In this document: positions 13,082-25,881 of the stretch, piece by piece | Layout of the letters: each line of letters begins with the position of its first letter | How positions within the stretch are numbered: position 1 is the stretch's first letter | Source: Glandiceps talaboti | Taxonomy: Eukaryota > Hemichordata > Enteropneusta > Spengelidae | DNA: 64,000 nt | NCBI RefSeq assembly: GCF_964340395.1 | Contig: NC_135562.1 | Location: 12,534,543 to 12,598,542, forward strand | Direction of reading: 5' to 3' | Program-made: the position numbers and the translations under genes | The notes under the pieces: generated by a model | What the model saw: only the letters and a program-made list of their open reading frames with translations | What the model was told of the DNA's origin: nothing | Database searches by the model: none

Positions 13082-13539
13082 TTTGGATGTTCATTAGCAC
13101 ATTATTAATGCCTGATTCTGATTATTTAATATTTCAGAATTCATACTATTACTAAAGTAAAGTTCACTAAAATGTAGAAAGTACGACAATCTGTAAAATT
13201 CAATATAACCATTAAAACATCAAAAAGACAAAAAACTTAAATTATCTCTCTTGACATTTTTCTCAAATTAATAATACCAGGTCTCTTATACAACTTGATG
13301 AAAGAGGTATTCATTCAGTTACACATAACAATTAACAGTCGTACCCTCCATTGGATTTTTAATAGAAAATTTCTATGCAAGATTCATAACTACACAAAGT
13401 CTTTGGAAACACATTCAATTCAGTTTGTTATGGAACATTTTTGAAATAAAGCCTTTATTATTTTAACAAATTTCTATATCAAACTAAATTGAATATTTGT
13501 ACCAGATGGTTTTTTCAATAATGTATTTGGAGCTTAAAA

Positions 13540-13790
13540 TATCAATATGGAAACTTGAGCTGTGTACATGAATACAAAGGAAAACTCATTCAAATTGTGT
13601 GACAATATAACACAGGTGTTTTTGATGATTGCATCTATTGAACGGACCCAATTCGGTGGTGGTGGTGGTGGTGGTGGTGGTGAGGATAGTAGGGAGTGGG
13701 TGTCAGTTGTCTGTACGTTCATGAATGCGTAGCCTTAAAAGAATAGGAAGGAACTCCTTCATAATTACATGGCATGCTGATTTGAGAAAA
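13540..13790. repeat. Duplicated intronic box (matches 1310-1540)
   Basis: Around a GGT trinucleotide run, the two copies share the flanks ACACAGGTGTTTTTGAT and GTACGTTCATGAATGCGTAG. It corresponds to intron 1 of copy A and lies downstream of the orphan exon C. Confidence 0.75.
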
Positions 13791-14156
13791 ATTGTTTTGA
13801 AAATGTTTTAAAACTACTTTAAATATAATAACAACACTAAATATACATATATCAGTTGGTAACATAATGGAATGGGAATGTTTATGATAACACCTGTGGC
13901 GTCCTGGTGTGTCGACATCAATTATCCTCGGAAATAAAAAGATATATTGTACAAGTATGTCACATAAAGACGTCCCTATTATTCCATACTGACAACCAGA
14001 CAGGTTTGATTACAGTCTGCCACACCATGCAAAATTGGTTTGATACGCGACTATGATTTAACTTCGAGTTACCAATAAGCTGTAACGTTATTTTTTTTCT
14101 AATTTTGTAAGTGATCACTTGCCTCGCCATGTACTTTATTTTTTCTCAAATTTTTA

Positions 14157-14712
14157 GCATGTACTGCTATATTGATCTTTATTTTCCTCTTTAGTTCATC
14201 AATTCCTAATATTTTTCCAGCACTTTCAGTTGTTTTAAGGATTCAGCTCTTGGAAGGTTTATTCCTGACACTTCAGCCGTTTTCACTTTTTTGTGTGGAC
14301 TGAAATAATTTTATCTTTATCTAACAACTTTCGCAAACGACGACCTTCGACGGAAACTGGTGAGTCTTCTTATTGGACCGTCAAAATTGAAAGTCAAGTG
14401 AAAGTATACTTTGTTTAGACTAAATTTTTATGATGGGAAAGGACAACTTTTGACTAAATAACACAAGTAACAATTGTATCTCGGCTATCCGTTATGACTT
14501 CTCTTCCTGGACAGCTTATTTTCTTCTTCTGTAGCTATAGCATGTACTGCTATATTGATCTTTATTTTCCTCTTTAGTTCATCAATTCCTAATATTTTTC
14601 CAGCACTTTCGGTTGTTTTAAGGATTCAGCTCTTGGAAGGTTTATTCCTGACACTTCAGCCGTTTTCACTTTTTTTGTGGACTGAAATCATTTTATCTTT
14701 ATCTAACAACTT
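14157..14712. repeat. Tandem pair of a ~175-bp segment
   Basis: The segment beginning GCATGTACTGCTATATTGAT at 14157 recurs at about 14538 with very few changes, about 380 bp apart. No coding potential was seen in either copy. Confidence 0.8.
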
Positions 14713-14834
14713 CATGATATTTTGTCGACGATAACACGCTTCAGTGTACATGCATTTCATCAGCTAATGACAGGAGGTAAATGACAGATGGTATACAATG
14801 TCAGGGGTGGTTATGGTTCAACCCACGTTGCAAT

Positions 14835-15800
14835 AAAGTATAAGCTTAAAGGAACAAATGGGAATCAATATTTAGAATAACGCAATTTACAAAGCACGTG
14901 CAACCTCTGCTGACACTTCTTTTAAACAGCTGTTAGGATGAAGAGTATGAATTCAGCATATCGATCGAAAATATCAAACTTGAAAAGCCCCCACCCCACC
15001 CGCACCCGCTCACTAATCAACTAGTTTTACGGTTGGGGAGCTGGTGTGCCGGTGCGAAATCCGAAATAAGATTTTAGACCAATTTGAACAAAGAAATATG
15101 TAATTTGTAATGGAAGGATTGATCTCATATTAGATTAAGATTAGATGGCTACATTATTGAATAACCTTGTCTTAAATCTACATCACTTTTTAGACTAAAA
15201 ATCTGAGCATGGCACGTCAATCGTCAACTGTGAGTATTCCCCGGTGGGAGGGGAAAACGAGGGAGACACCTGATAAAGACCATGCCAAATATTCAATCAG
15301 TTCTTTATTGATAAAAATGTTCATTTTCGATTATAACTTTCATGTACTATTTAGTCGAATGTTGTTGGATATTAACATCTTACAAACAGTACACCTTGAA
15401 ATGTTATCCCGAAAACACAAGCTATTTATCAACTTCTTCGAATTCGAAATGAGGACATCGAACCATGGCACTAATCAATTGGAAAAAAACACACCATCAT
15501 TTAAAACTAAGTATAAGATTTCATTGATTTTCGAGTTAAAGAAATCATGGCAATGTGGCAGTGTGAAAAACATGTTGAATAAATAAATAAATAACCAACC
15601 AGGTTCATAACAAAATGATAAAATAAGTTTACCTCATCGGCGAACTGTTGCACACTTATGGCTAAAAACAGGATGAAAACAAATGACTTCATCTTGATGA
15701 CGTGTAGTTAGCTACTGGAGTACAATAATCAACTTTTATCAATGATGTCTGGGTTTCATATAATGCAAAATACGATTGTAATAAAGCATTTATATGCATG
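14835..15800. repeat. Segmental duplication block, copy C
   Basis: Third copy of the block, carrying the orphan signal-peptide exon. The similarity continues to about 16640, where a long CATA microsatellite and its flanks match 3880-4440. Confidence 0.85.
15633..15692 (-). CDS. Orphan signal-peptide exon, copy C of the EGF-like gene
   Basis: A third copy of the signal-peptide exon ([20 protein letters not shown], one Leu to Phe change from copy B) with the same intact ATG and phase-0 gtaaac donor. No microexon or EGF exon was found between it and copy B's first exon. The downstream sequence instead matches the upstream flank of copy B. It is either a broken duplicate or an alternative first exon spliced to copy B's exon 2 at 10750, which the phase allows. 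Confidence 0.5.
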
Positions 15801-16303
15801 TATTAGGTTATTTTTAAACTTTGTATTGTAAATGGTGGCAGGTTGACAAAAGATATGGTTATAGGGTCAAAATGGTAAAGAACTGTCTATGGAATGGAAT
15901 CGACATCATAAATATTAAAATTTCCATAATTTAATACAATGCACATATTGTGATTCTAAACCCCTACAGGATTATATATTTTCTGTGGATATATTAAATC
16001 TATAACAAATGCATAACAAACTTGACACAGAAACAAGTAAAAAAAGTGAAGGGCGACTGAGTTCATCGTGGTCGACTGTACTCTGCTATAATTATTCTAT
16101 TCCTATTCTCTGACCTTGAGCCAATCAAAACCAATAGCGACAAACTGCTATGGTCTAGAACTGGTGTTATTTTTTGTATATGACATAATAGCAAAATACA
16201 TATGAAATACAATACAATAATGAAACACACACATATAGCATAATGCGCGCGCGCACACACATACACATACACATACACACACTCATACATATATACATAC
16301 ATA

Positions 16304-16308
<5 letters not shown>

Positions 16309-16334
<26 letters not shown>

Positions 16335-16495
16335 CATACATACCTACCTACCCGCCTGCCTACCTACCTACCTACATACGTACGTACGTACGTACATACA
16401 TACATGCTTACATGCATGCATACATGCATACACATACATACATACATACATACATACATACATACATACATACATACATACATACACACACACAT
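16309..16495. repeat. (CATA)n microsatellite, copy C
   Basis: CATA array interrupted by CCTA, CGTA and CATG variants, in the position paralogous to 4051-4326. Confidence 0.95.
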
Positions 16496-16940
16496 AAATG
16501 TTAGTCAACTAGTTCTAAAAAAATAATTCATCATAATATTCCAACAAAAAAGATACCAAATTATCAGGTGATATTTCTGTTACTGTTAATACGAATGTGA
16601 TAAGAGAAGTCTATTGAAAATATTGTAAAGTGCTATAATAGCGTTTCTCATCGTTTCGTTTTCTTCCTTCTTTGCGAATTAATAATTATGAACTCTGTAT
16701 CGGGAAATGGTATGAAATTCACATTCACAATGAAATAATTTGAGATGTGTAAAACGTCAGTAAGGCAGGTGATTCCGATAATTATGGTCCACTGTTACAC
16801 ATGTAAATTGAAATACACCCGTGCTTGAGATCTGGAGTTCTTCTATATGCTGACCCATGCTATATTCTGGTTACAGAAGTGCGCCCTCACTTATTGATGA
16901 GAAACGCAAAGTAACTAGAAACACACAAACGCAATTCAAA

Positions 16941-19900
16941 ATGGCGGACGAAGAAGATGTTGACAAGTGAGTGCACATTTTATCAACATTTATCGTTGTG
17001 TTTAGGCCTAATTTTATACGATTTACTAATATTTTGCAAGTTGAAACAATGTACTTGAGAATGGTTTCAAAACAAAGGCATGTAACTACCGGGACAAAAT
17101 ATAAACGGCATTTCACAAACCCACCGTGTTTACCGTAGTTGTTGTCGCTTTGAAATTGAATCATGTACGTTTGTGGATATGGACAATGAAAGTGATGGTA
17201 TAATACGTATCATCTCGGTCTTTTAAACAGTTAAATTGTTCAGAAATCTCTTCTCGACACCTCGTTCTCATAGGTGTGTCGACATTTCGGTTGAATGCAT
17301 ATATGTGTTTCAGTTACCGTTCATGGGTTATGGACTATGGTAGTCCTGCTTGCATGCGGAGTACATGTACATTGTTGTAAATCGTCCCTTCCTTCTTCGC
17401 ACAGCAAAGACACCCAGATAGCCGTAAAACCAGGTGGCCTCACCAGAAATGCTGGTAACTGAAGAATTAATGCACCCTGTGGTCAAATATTAGCAATTAA
17501 TCGACTATTTATTAATTTTACCTCGCCTTGGCTACAAAAAGTCCCAGTTCGAATGACCAAAAAACCCGAAATCACAAGTTCAACCGTTATTTTAGTGGGA
17601 TGGCCTATTGGAAGTCGGCATTTGTAAAGTGGGATGTTTGAAATTCGACACATTTTGTGGTCTTACCCACGACTACTATCGTCAAAGAGATGTGAAATGA
17701 ATACATATTTGATCGATTGCTAATATTTTATAGCGGGATATGTAATTCTTTAGTTATGATGTGTCAGCATTTTTGCTGGCACACTCAAAATAGGATACAT
17801 TGGTTTTCGCAGGACGGTGTTGAGTGAAACGCGTGCATTGTCTACAAGCAAGATTAGGAGTATCAGGAGTGAACAAATAATTTTGTGAACTGGTGGTTCC
17901 TAGTCCAGTGCCTTAAAAAATCCAGTGGTCCTGCTGAAAGAATTAGTGGTCCCAGGTCCCGCTAATGTGAAACATTAAATCTTGCATATGAATCTATATA
18001 TTCAGACGACTTTTTAACATTGTTATTAACAGTTAGGTACTGGTCCGATGGACCAGAGAAGGTAAAATTTGTGTGGTCCGCCCAAAAAAATCGCTAGTCC
18101 CGGACCCAGGACCAGTGGATTTGTTCACCCCTGAGTATAGTATGATACAAATGCACTGTCAGGTGCAATTTTCTATTGACTGCCATTTTCTAAGAGAGTA
18201 ACGGTTACCGTTACCACTGTATGTGTAAATTGACTATTTAGGTTGAATGTCTACATCATATGTGCCCTGGACTACTGCTATTTTAAAGCCCTGACAAAAT
18301 ATCTCAGATCTCTCAATTTGCCCTGGCCTATATACTCTATAGCTAATTTTGAGCCCTGATAAAATATAGATTCGTCAGTTTCTAAATTACATGTACATAC
18401 CACAATTTTGACTTGCAGTTATGATGATGACATGGATGATGCCATGAACGATGAAGATGCAGGGCTTGATGATCTTGAAAACCCAGAGGTAAGTGTACAG
18501 ATGTTCATTTATAAACAAGGCTGTGACTGATTTGAAATTGATTGTGCTGTCTGAAGCAATTTTGAATTTTGACCAATTACAATTAATTTACAACTGCAGA
18601 CATCAGGCTGTGGGCGAACAAAGCTCTGTCTCCATACTCGGAAGCTGCATGTTATCTATGAAGTGAAATTTGGCACTGTTGCTGGTAGACGCCATGACCT
18701 TGGGAGCAATTGGCAAAAAAAACCAAGCATACATCATCCACACAAACGACCATTCCGCCAAGAAACAAGGCAATCTGATGACACAATAGTTGTTTACAAG
18801 GACAGACATAATGAAATACGAAAAAAAAAACATGTTGAATTTAAAAAAAAAAAATGATTTCAATGAAACAATCACGCCTCAAACTATAATTTTTAGTATA
18901 AACAATGAATAAATGCTTACGTAAATCACGATCACAAAAACTGCATGATAAAATCACGGAAAAGTAGAATCTGTTTACAAATTATGTTGGCTTTGACTTT
19001 TTGAAAATTGTTCTTATCAAATGATGGAATGTAATACAAGTCTGTACTTCAAACATGCTGTGCCAAGTGTTATTAATCCAATTCAGTTGTTTACTTTCCC
19101 TATTTGTAACAGGTTCCATTTGTCCATGGTCTGATGTCTGCAGTTGTAATTTAGAAGGTCTGAAGCCTAACTAAGAGTATTTACATTTTTATTGATCTAT
19201 TGATGATCTCATCCCTTATCGTCGTTTTTTTATTCCATGATTAGGAAGATGGTGAACATATTGATATACTGCCACAAGGAGACATTGCTGAAGAGTCAAT
19301 GAGAAAGATAACAACACCGTATATGACAAAATATGAACGGGCAAGAGTACTTGGAACAAGAGCTTTACAGATAGCGTAAGTCTAATGAGGAATATGGACT
19401 TTTAATGAAGTTGGAGATTCCAACACAAACAATTAGAATTGACATAAGAGTCTGCCAGTAGTTTAAAATCTGCAGAGCAAAGGAACAACTAGATTTGACT
19501 CTGTATAATAATACATGGTCACAGGTGTATCAAAACAAAATTGTGACCAAAATAAAATGGTTGAATTCCTTGAGTTCACATATCAGTAAAATAAGCACTT
19601 ATACTAGATAGACTGACAAAAGGAAGTTTGTTATACCATGTGTGTTTCAGAAGGGAAGGAGTGGAGGGAAATGAATGTTTATCATCAAATATAATATTGA
19701 AATATATGAAGTCTATTATTCACTGTGTTCCGAATTCTTTGGGTATGTCTTTTTACAACTTGTTGAAGTGCCTTATAGTGTGACATGATGTAAAGTCTTT
19801 TGTAATGTTTATTCTTAGATAAAAATAGAAAAACGACACCTTGTAATGATAGTAATAACAAGGCACATTGTACACATGCTTTCCATTCAGGTGGACCTTT

Positions 19901-22900
19901 CTGAAGGCGTTGTGTTGGATCAAAAGTGGAAGACATTCAACAAAACTGAATCTTTTTGAGTTACAATTTTGATTCTTTGTTTACAGAATGGGTGCCCCTG
20001 TTATGGTTGAATTGGAAGGAGAGACAGATCCTTTGGAAATAGCCAGGAAAGAATTGAAGTAAGTTTTCCTTTACACAAAACAAGTATTTGAAATGGGGAT
20101 TGAATAGCATTCACCTCGTGTGTTGTTGTTTTGTTTTGTATTGTTATTAGGGTGACTGTTCCTATGACCTGATATGCCAAAACTATATGACCTGTTCCTA
20201 TGACCTGACCGATTCAAATTTCAATCTTTTGAGCTCAGCCCCCCCCCCCCCTCCTAGTATATGTGTATATTGTAAACCTAGATATTTTTGCCATGACAAA
20301 ATTTTGTGATTTCACAGAAGTACCAAGTCTGGTGCACTGCTCATATACAAGAGGCATTGCAGTCATCACTTATTTTCACAACTGTTTTCCAGCAAATCTG
20401 CGGAAATAAGACGATAGCATAAATTTCCAGATGTACAGTGTGTGTGTGTGTGTGTGTGATAGCTTGTGGAGGGAATCAAGAGAAGTACATGTTTTTAGTC
20501 CCCGTCGGACGAAGTCCGGGACGGGGACTTATGGATTGGGTTCCGTCTGTCTGTGCGTCCGTGCGTTTGTCCGCAGCCGTTTCTTGGAGATGCCTGGGCT
20601 GATTTTTTTCAAACTTGGTACAGGGGCAACATACAATGGCATACATATGCACGTCAATTTGTTTCATGATACGATCCAATATGGCCGCCTAGCAGCCATT
20701 TTGTTTGCAAATTTTCCCTGTCTAAAGCCATAACTCAGACATGTTTGAACAGATCTCATTCAAAGTTGGTATTAGGACAGTGTTCTATAGCATATATGTG
20801 CATATTCATTGTTGTCATGATACGATCCAATATGGCCGCCTTGCAGCCATTTTGTTTGTGAATTTTCATGTCCAAAGCCATAACTCAGACATGCTTGAAC
20901 AGATCTCATTCAAAGTTGGTATTAGGACAGTGTTCTATGACATACATGTGCATATTCATTGTTGTTGTGATACGATCCAATATGGCCGCCTGGCAGCCAT
21001 TTTGTTTGCGATTTTTCTATGTCGATCCAAAGCCATAACTCAGACATGCTTGAACAGATCTCATTCAAAGTTGGTATTAGGACAGTGTTCTATGACATAC
21101 ATGTGCATATTCATTGTTGTTGTAATATGATCCAATATGGCCGCCTGGCAGCCATTTTGTTTGCGATTTTTCTATGTCCAAAGCCATAACTCAGACATGC
21201 TTGAACAGATCACATTCAAAGTTGGTATTAGGACAGTGTTCTATGACATACATGTGCATATCCATTTTCATCGTGATATGATCCCCATACCCGACCAATC
21301 CTTTATTGTTGTAGGCATGTTCCATGTCCAACAAGCAGACACAACATATCTAAGTCTGTTTGATTTAGGTTCACAAGTGTTGTTGCGTAATCAGAGTAGT
21401 GATAATTCCTTAAAACCCAATCATAGCGGGGACTATGTCATTCTCAATGACTTGTTTTTTTGTAGTTTTCAATAAGTTTCAAACGAAAATTTCTACTTGC
21501 CAAGTCAAAATATGTGTTGGAAGTGAGTCCCAAAGTTTCATTGATGTTTTGGCAGCATTTCTTTTGTCATTGTATTACGCACTTGACAGTGCAGATGAGA
21601 CATCAGTGACAACATTGACATCCACTTCAAAAAATATTTTACTCTGTTAGTAGATATTTTCATTTGAGTTTATGAACTCAGGGTCCATGAACACTCATTC
21701 TCACATACAATAAAGTTGTTACGTATTTTGCCGACAGCAGCAAGTACAAGATAATTCTTAAACCATCCAACTTTATTTTTTAACCATCCAAGTTTTCCTG
21801 TCAAAGTCTGTGCTAAAACTACCCACTTGTGATGACTTCCCCTGTTTAAAGCAATAAAGTCTACGTTGTAACGCACAATAAAGTCAAAACTATTTAATCA
21901 GACAAGTCTCCGCTATTGCTAAACACTTGGACATGGCTTGTTAAAATATAACACAGGCCACCAACCATGCACTGGTTAGTAAGTTTAAGTTTAAGTTTAT
22001 TTATTTTCTAAAGCGCCTTTTCTATTTAAAATATTCAAAAGCGCTGCACATTAAATACAAAAACATAAATAAGGTGAATGCTACAAAAACAAGTATACCG
22101 TTAAGACCCTTAAAATGTCAAATGTTAAAAGGATAGTGAATGGTCATTAAAATTATAGACTGAGACTTGTTATAAAAGCCTTAAAAATGTCAAATATTAA
22201 AACGAACGTAAATGACCACTAAAATAATATAAATTTTGTACTCTGAGTCAAATAACCAAATCACAATTCATGATACATTTTAACTTAAAGAGGTGTGTTT
22301 TAAGTTTAGTTAGTAGGTTACAAAGTCCACTTATTGAGCTTGTCTGACATTGTGCGATCGTCACTTAGAGTTAGACTAGCCAGCCTTGGTCTTATCAACA
22401 ATTTGTTTACAATTTAAACACCATGGAGTGAAAGATTACACTATGATAAACAAAGAAACTGGTTGCTTAGGAATAAAAATAAAATTATTTGGTTCCAGTT
22501 GCTCGACCACCTAATTTTTCACCACCAAACCTAAACCTTTTTTAATGTATTCAGGAAAGAAATATAAAATTGTGAAAATTGTGAAGTCTCACAAAAATAC
22601 TGGATATGGAAATTGACATCAACTTAAAAAGACAATATGAAACTGTTCTTCCAATGTGTAATGGCTGTACATCTGATGGGAAAAAACCAATAACCCAGAA
22701 TCCATATGGAAAACAATGGAAAACATAACTGTTTTAACTAGACAATCACACATGATATATATATATAAATCTATACCCCACCTATTCTAAAACTGAGTGT
22801 AATTTGTAATTGGAACCACACAATTTTTTTAGGCCTTTGGTAGTTTAGCACAGCAAGCTTGAGACAGCTAACTGGGACCCTTAATAGTCAAATTTAGTTG

Positions 22901-23025
22901 TATTTAATGTGTCATCCACTTTACCTTACAGGGCTAGAAAAATTCCCATAATAATCAGAAGATATATGCCTGATGGAAGCCATGAAGATTGGGCCATAGA
23001 TGAACTTATCATTGATGTATATTAG
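16941..23025 (+). CDS. POLR2F: DNA-directed RNA polymerases I, II and III subunit RPABC2 (RPB6)
   Basis: Five exons: 16941-16966, 18419-18488, 19245-19375, 19987-20058, 22932-23025. All have GT/AG borders and consistent phases, giving 130 aa (human protein about 127). The N-terminus is acidic (MADEEDVDK, then Asp/Glu-rich with GLDDLENPE). The core carries the family signature [20 protein letters not shown], then [17 protein letters not shown] and [11 protein letters not shown], ending [11 protein letters not shown]6 is a shared, essential core subunit of all three nuclear RNA polymerases, docking near the clamp. The start was chosen at the ATG in the CAAAATGGCGG context. AATAAA follows at 23258, about 230 nt after the stop. 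Intron 4 is long because of a repeat element (20490-21480). Confidence 0.97.
20490..21480. mobile_element. Dispersed repeat element with internal ~150-bp tandem units (intron 4 of POLR2F)
   Basis: The left end AGTCCCCGTC...GACGGGGACT forms a short hairpin. It is followed by GTCTGTCTGTGCGTCCGTGCG and then four copies of a unit of about 150 bp. Each unit holds TAACTCAGACATG (at about 20731, 20881, 21037 and 21187), TTCAAAGTTGGTATTAGGAC and CCAATATGGCCGCCT. The right part reads GCGGGGACTATGTCATTCTC. Open frames through it come from the repeat. It looks like a non-autonomous interspersed element; the family name is unknown to me. Confidence 0.7.
21985..22060. repeat. Dispersed repeat fragment (AAGCGC...AAGCGCTGCACA)
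   Basis: A TTTAAG run followed by TATTTTCTAAAGCGCC and AAAAGCGCTGCACA. This resembles the tail seen at 12117 (TATATAGCGCCAAATATCC) and at 25441. Probably a short interspersed element tail in a POLR2F intron. Confidence 0.45.
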
Positions 23026-23257
23026 AGTTTCCAAAATGAATTGGCCTGTTTTAAAAACTTTTCATATTGCAGAACTGATGTGTACTTTGTAAACCATCTT
23101 GGTAATGTTTCAGCCCCATTGTTGTAAGGATTAGTTTTACCTAAATTGTACTCAAAAATAGACCATTCCATTAAGATTTTAATTGAAGGAGATATTTAAA
23201 TGTATTATGGTCATCTTTTGCTCAGTTCTGCTGTGTATTTTGTTTCTTTTATATTAT

Positions 23258-23263
23258 AATAAA
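23258..23263 (+). terminator. POLR2F polyadenylation signal AATAAA
   Basis: Canonical hexamer about 230 nt downstream of the POLR2F stop, in AT-rich sequence. It is the likely cleavage signal for the main transcript. Confidence 0.6.
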
Positions 23264-23363
23264 ATTGTGAAAAAAGGAAGATTGTTTTGTTCGTGTTTGT
23301 TTCTAGTTTCGCTTTTAGCATTCTAAGTTAATGTGTAGTAATCCAATAATTTGTGCTTTACAG

Positions 23364-23424
23364 TGCATCCAATCAAAGTATAGCAGATGATCTACTGCAA
23401 CATACAGATACATTACCAGAGTAG
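23364..23424 (+). CDS. Candidate alternative terminal exon downstream of POLR2F
   Basis: The acceptor TTGTGCTTTACAG is followed by an open frame, ASNQSIADDLLQHTDTLPE, and a stop. The acceptor phase matches exon 4 of POLR2F (AA|T), so it could be spliced as an alternative last exon that would replace the essential C-terminal core. It lies past the polyA signal and could equally be chance. Confidence 0.2.
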
Positions 23425-23429
23425 GTTTG

Positions 23430-24690
23430 TGTCTTTGTATAACATTTAGTAGGGTCAGATCAAATCAAAGATGTCCCGCACTTTTCCGCATCATTACTGA
23501 TAACTTCAATCATAACAAATTTCAAATATGGCGCCTCCAACAGTTACCAAGGTCGGTTGTGACAGTGTTATGTATCACTATGTATGTGTACCTGTCATGA
23601 TACATACAATCCAATAGAAAGGGTTTGGTTGCAACACACAATATTGTGTGCCGGTTCAGCGGCATTAATATCACAATAGAAACATTCAACTTTGACACTG
23701 CGTAGACAATATTGTGACAATAGTTAAATCTTTGTCGGTGCATGGGGACAAGTTCCGTAATGTATCAACATTTTATCGTTCATTCTTCGACTGGAAGTAC
23801 TCAAAGCTATTGGTGAACAGTGTTCTTACAGTTCAATATATGGGCACTTGGTGCAAGTGATCTGAGAGAAAAAAAAAAAAAAAATACTACAGAGATTACT
23901 CTAGCCAAGGGAGTGTAATCCAAGCCAGCCCTGTATGTCACAAGATTTTCAACTCATGCTCTCTACGCTGAAAATATTATTGCATTACGCATCAGTTAGT
24001 TCACACAGGAGTCTCTTTATTGTATTTTGTATGTTTTATTTCTCTCAGATCTTCTGCACCAGGTGACTGTGGTTCAATGGATGTCCTATATAATATGAAG
24101 TGCCCTTTTGTTTTTTGACAAACATACATTGCAAGCGATAACTATACAAGCTTTTATCCATCCCAAATTATGACAACCTCATTGAATTTGGCTTGTTTGC
24201 GTGATATCAGGGTTGACTTTGGTAAGACAAAGTCTTTTGTAAATCATGTGAATATTTGCTCAATATTTGCTCACAGCTGCTTTGTAGTATTTATATGTTG
24301 GCACCAATATCTTTTAAATAATATTGCGATTGTCACATAGAAGTGAAGTATTTGAAGGGGTGTGTCTTCTATGAAGACTTGTTATTGTCATAAATAATAT
24401 TTTCAATATTTTATAATTAATAGGTTAATGAAATATGGTGATAATAGTCTTAAGCAGGATTTATCAACAAATAAATCATTACATACCCAAATGATAAATG
24501 TACTTTCAAAATGTATGTAAATAAATTATGTAAATCAAACAGGATTTAAAATGAAATGTGAAAATGAATGAGGTTTAGCAGGATAATGTATTAGTTAGGT
24601 GTGCTTATGACAGCAACTGCTATTAGTAATATGGAGAGAACAGAGGAGCCATATATGTTTCATAGAATATTGACCTCACCTCATCATCCA
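23430..24690. other. Intergenic, nothing recognised
   Basis: AT-rich sequence with an A run near 23870. Short frames only, no domain or splice pattern that I can support. Confidence 0.5.
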
Positions 24691-24938
24691 ATAGGGAACT
24701 TGCAATCCAGACTGAGCATGCTCAGACGCAAAGGACTATGGGATTATCTGTGGTTATCATAATATCTAATCTGGAGCTAGTGGTAAAATAAACCTTGCAC
24801 AATGGTCAGGGTGACTGAATTGATTATTTGTGGTTACAAACAATGTATCAACATTGTTTACAATACTAATAGGTGAGTATTCGTTATCACATTTCCCATG
24901 ATGCAACATTCAACATGGCGGGTTTGCAAGTTCCCTAT
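24691..24938. mobile_element. MITE, family 1 copy 1
   Basis: Terminal inverted repeats ATAGGGAACTTGCAA and TTGCAAGTTCCCTAT enclose about 220 bp with no ORF. A second full copy is at 47918-48171, sharing internal sequence such as GAGCATGCTCAGACGCAAAG and CACATTTCCCATGATGCAAC. Confidence 0.9.
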
Positions 24939-25436
24939 CGTGAACTTAATTTACCCAGAACAAGAAGTACAAACCCATCTCCCAAATGAAGCGTATGTCT
25001 TTTTACCACAATTACTCAACACATATCAACCACATACACATTTTGTTTCATTCACCATCTTACTTGGCACCGGACGATTAATACGGTAAAAGCCTTGCCC
25101 AGCAGTGGTCGAACACTGTCTTATGAGAGTAATTAGCACACATGCATAAATCACACAATTAGATGAATAACATTCAACCGTTGCTCACAAAGCAGTTGAC
25201 TTAATTAATTTTATAATGTTATTAATGTCAATGATGAAAACTGTTTTACCATGTACCCATGAATCTCAATTATAACTGATACAAGGAAATTGGGATTTAA
25301 AGGATCATAGCTTTCTTTGACGCATGTGTGAACTACATGTTAACAGAAAGCTGCACATGCGCACTTAATGACCTTACGCTTTAAAACCAAAGCATTTGCA
25401 AAGTCAAAGCATTTGCAAAGTTACATAATAATATAT

Positions 25437-25800
25437 AATAATGTTGGTTTTATATAGTACTTTCCCACTTTGTGCTCAAAGCGCTTTATAATTATTATCC
25501 CTGACACAGATCTATAGTGGCACAAACGCCCTTTATACTTCCTCAATTCCCTGGGGAGATACAATCCATTGCATCCCTTTATAAGCGCATAGGATTAAAG
25601 CATTCACATCACAACCTCTATCGTACCAGATACCCAATTATTCAGCTGGGTTACTGATGTGCACGATCATTTTTCAAATCTTGCCCAAGGACTCTGGCCG
25701 CATTCTGGAACAAACGGCAGCGATGGGGCTCGAACCTGCAACCTGCAGATTCCAAGCCGGCATAGCAAACCACATTCGCCCATCATGACTCCACATAGTT
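25437..25800 (-). mobile_element. tRNA-derived SINE
   Basis: Read on the minus strand, the head contains GGTTGCAGGTTCGAGCCCC, which matches a pol III B box (GGTTCGANNCC), with an A-box-like GGGCGAATGTGG upstream. The body has GAGTCCTTGGGCAAGAT and ends in AAAGCGCTTTGAGCAC...TATATAAAACC. Parts of the same family are at 53925-54030 and 54935-55065. Confidence 0.7.
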
Positions 25801-25881
25801 ATGCATTGTGAAACAAAATTATTTTGATATGATATTTAAATGACTGAATTTGACTGCATGCATGTGCACTATTTTCTAATA

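Noticed and set aside
20431-21475. Open frames of 100-130 codons in POLR2F intron 4
   Set aside because: They read through a dispersed tandem-unit repeat; the same peptides recur once per unit.
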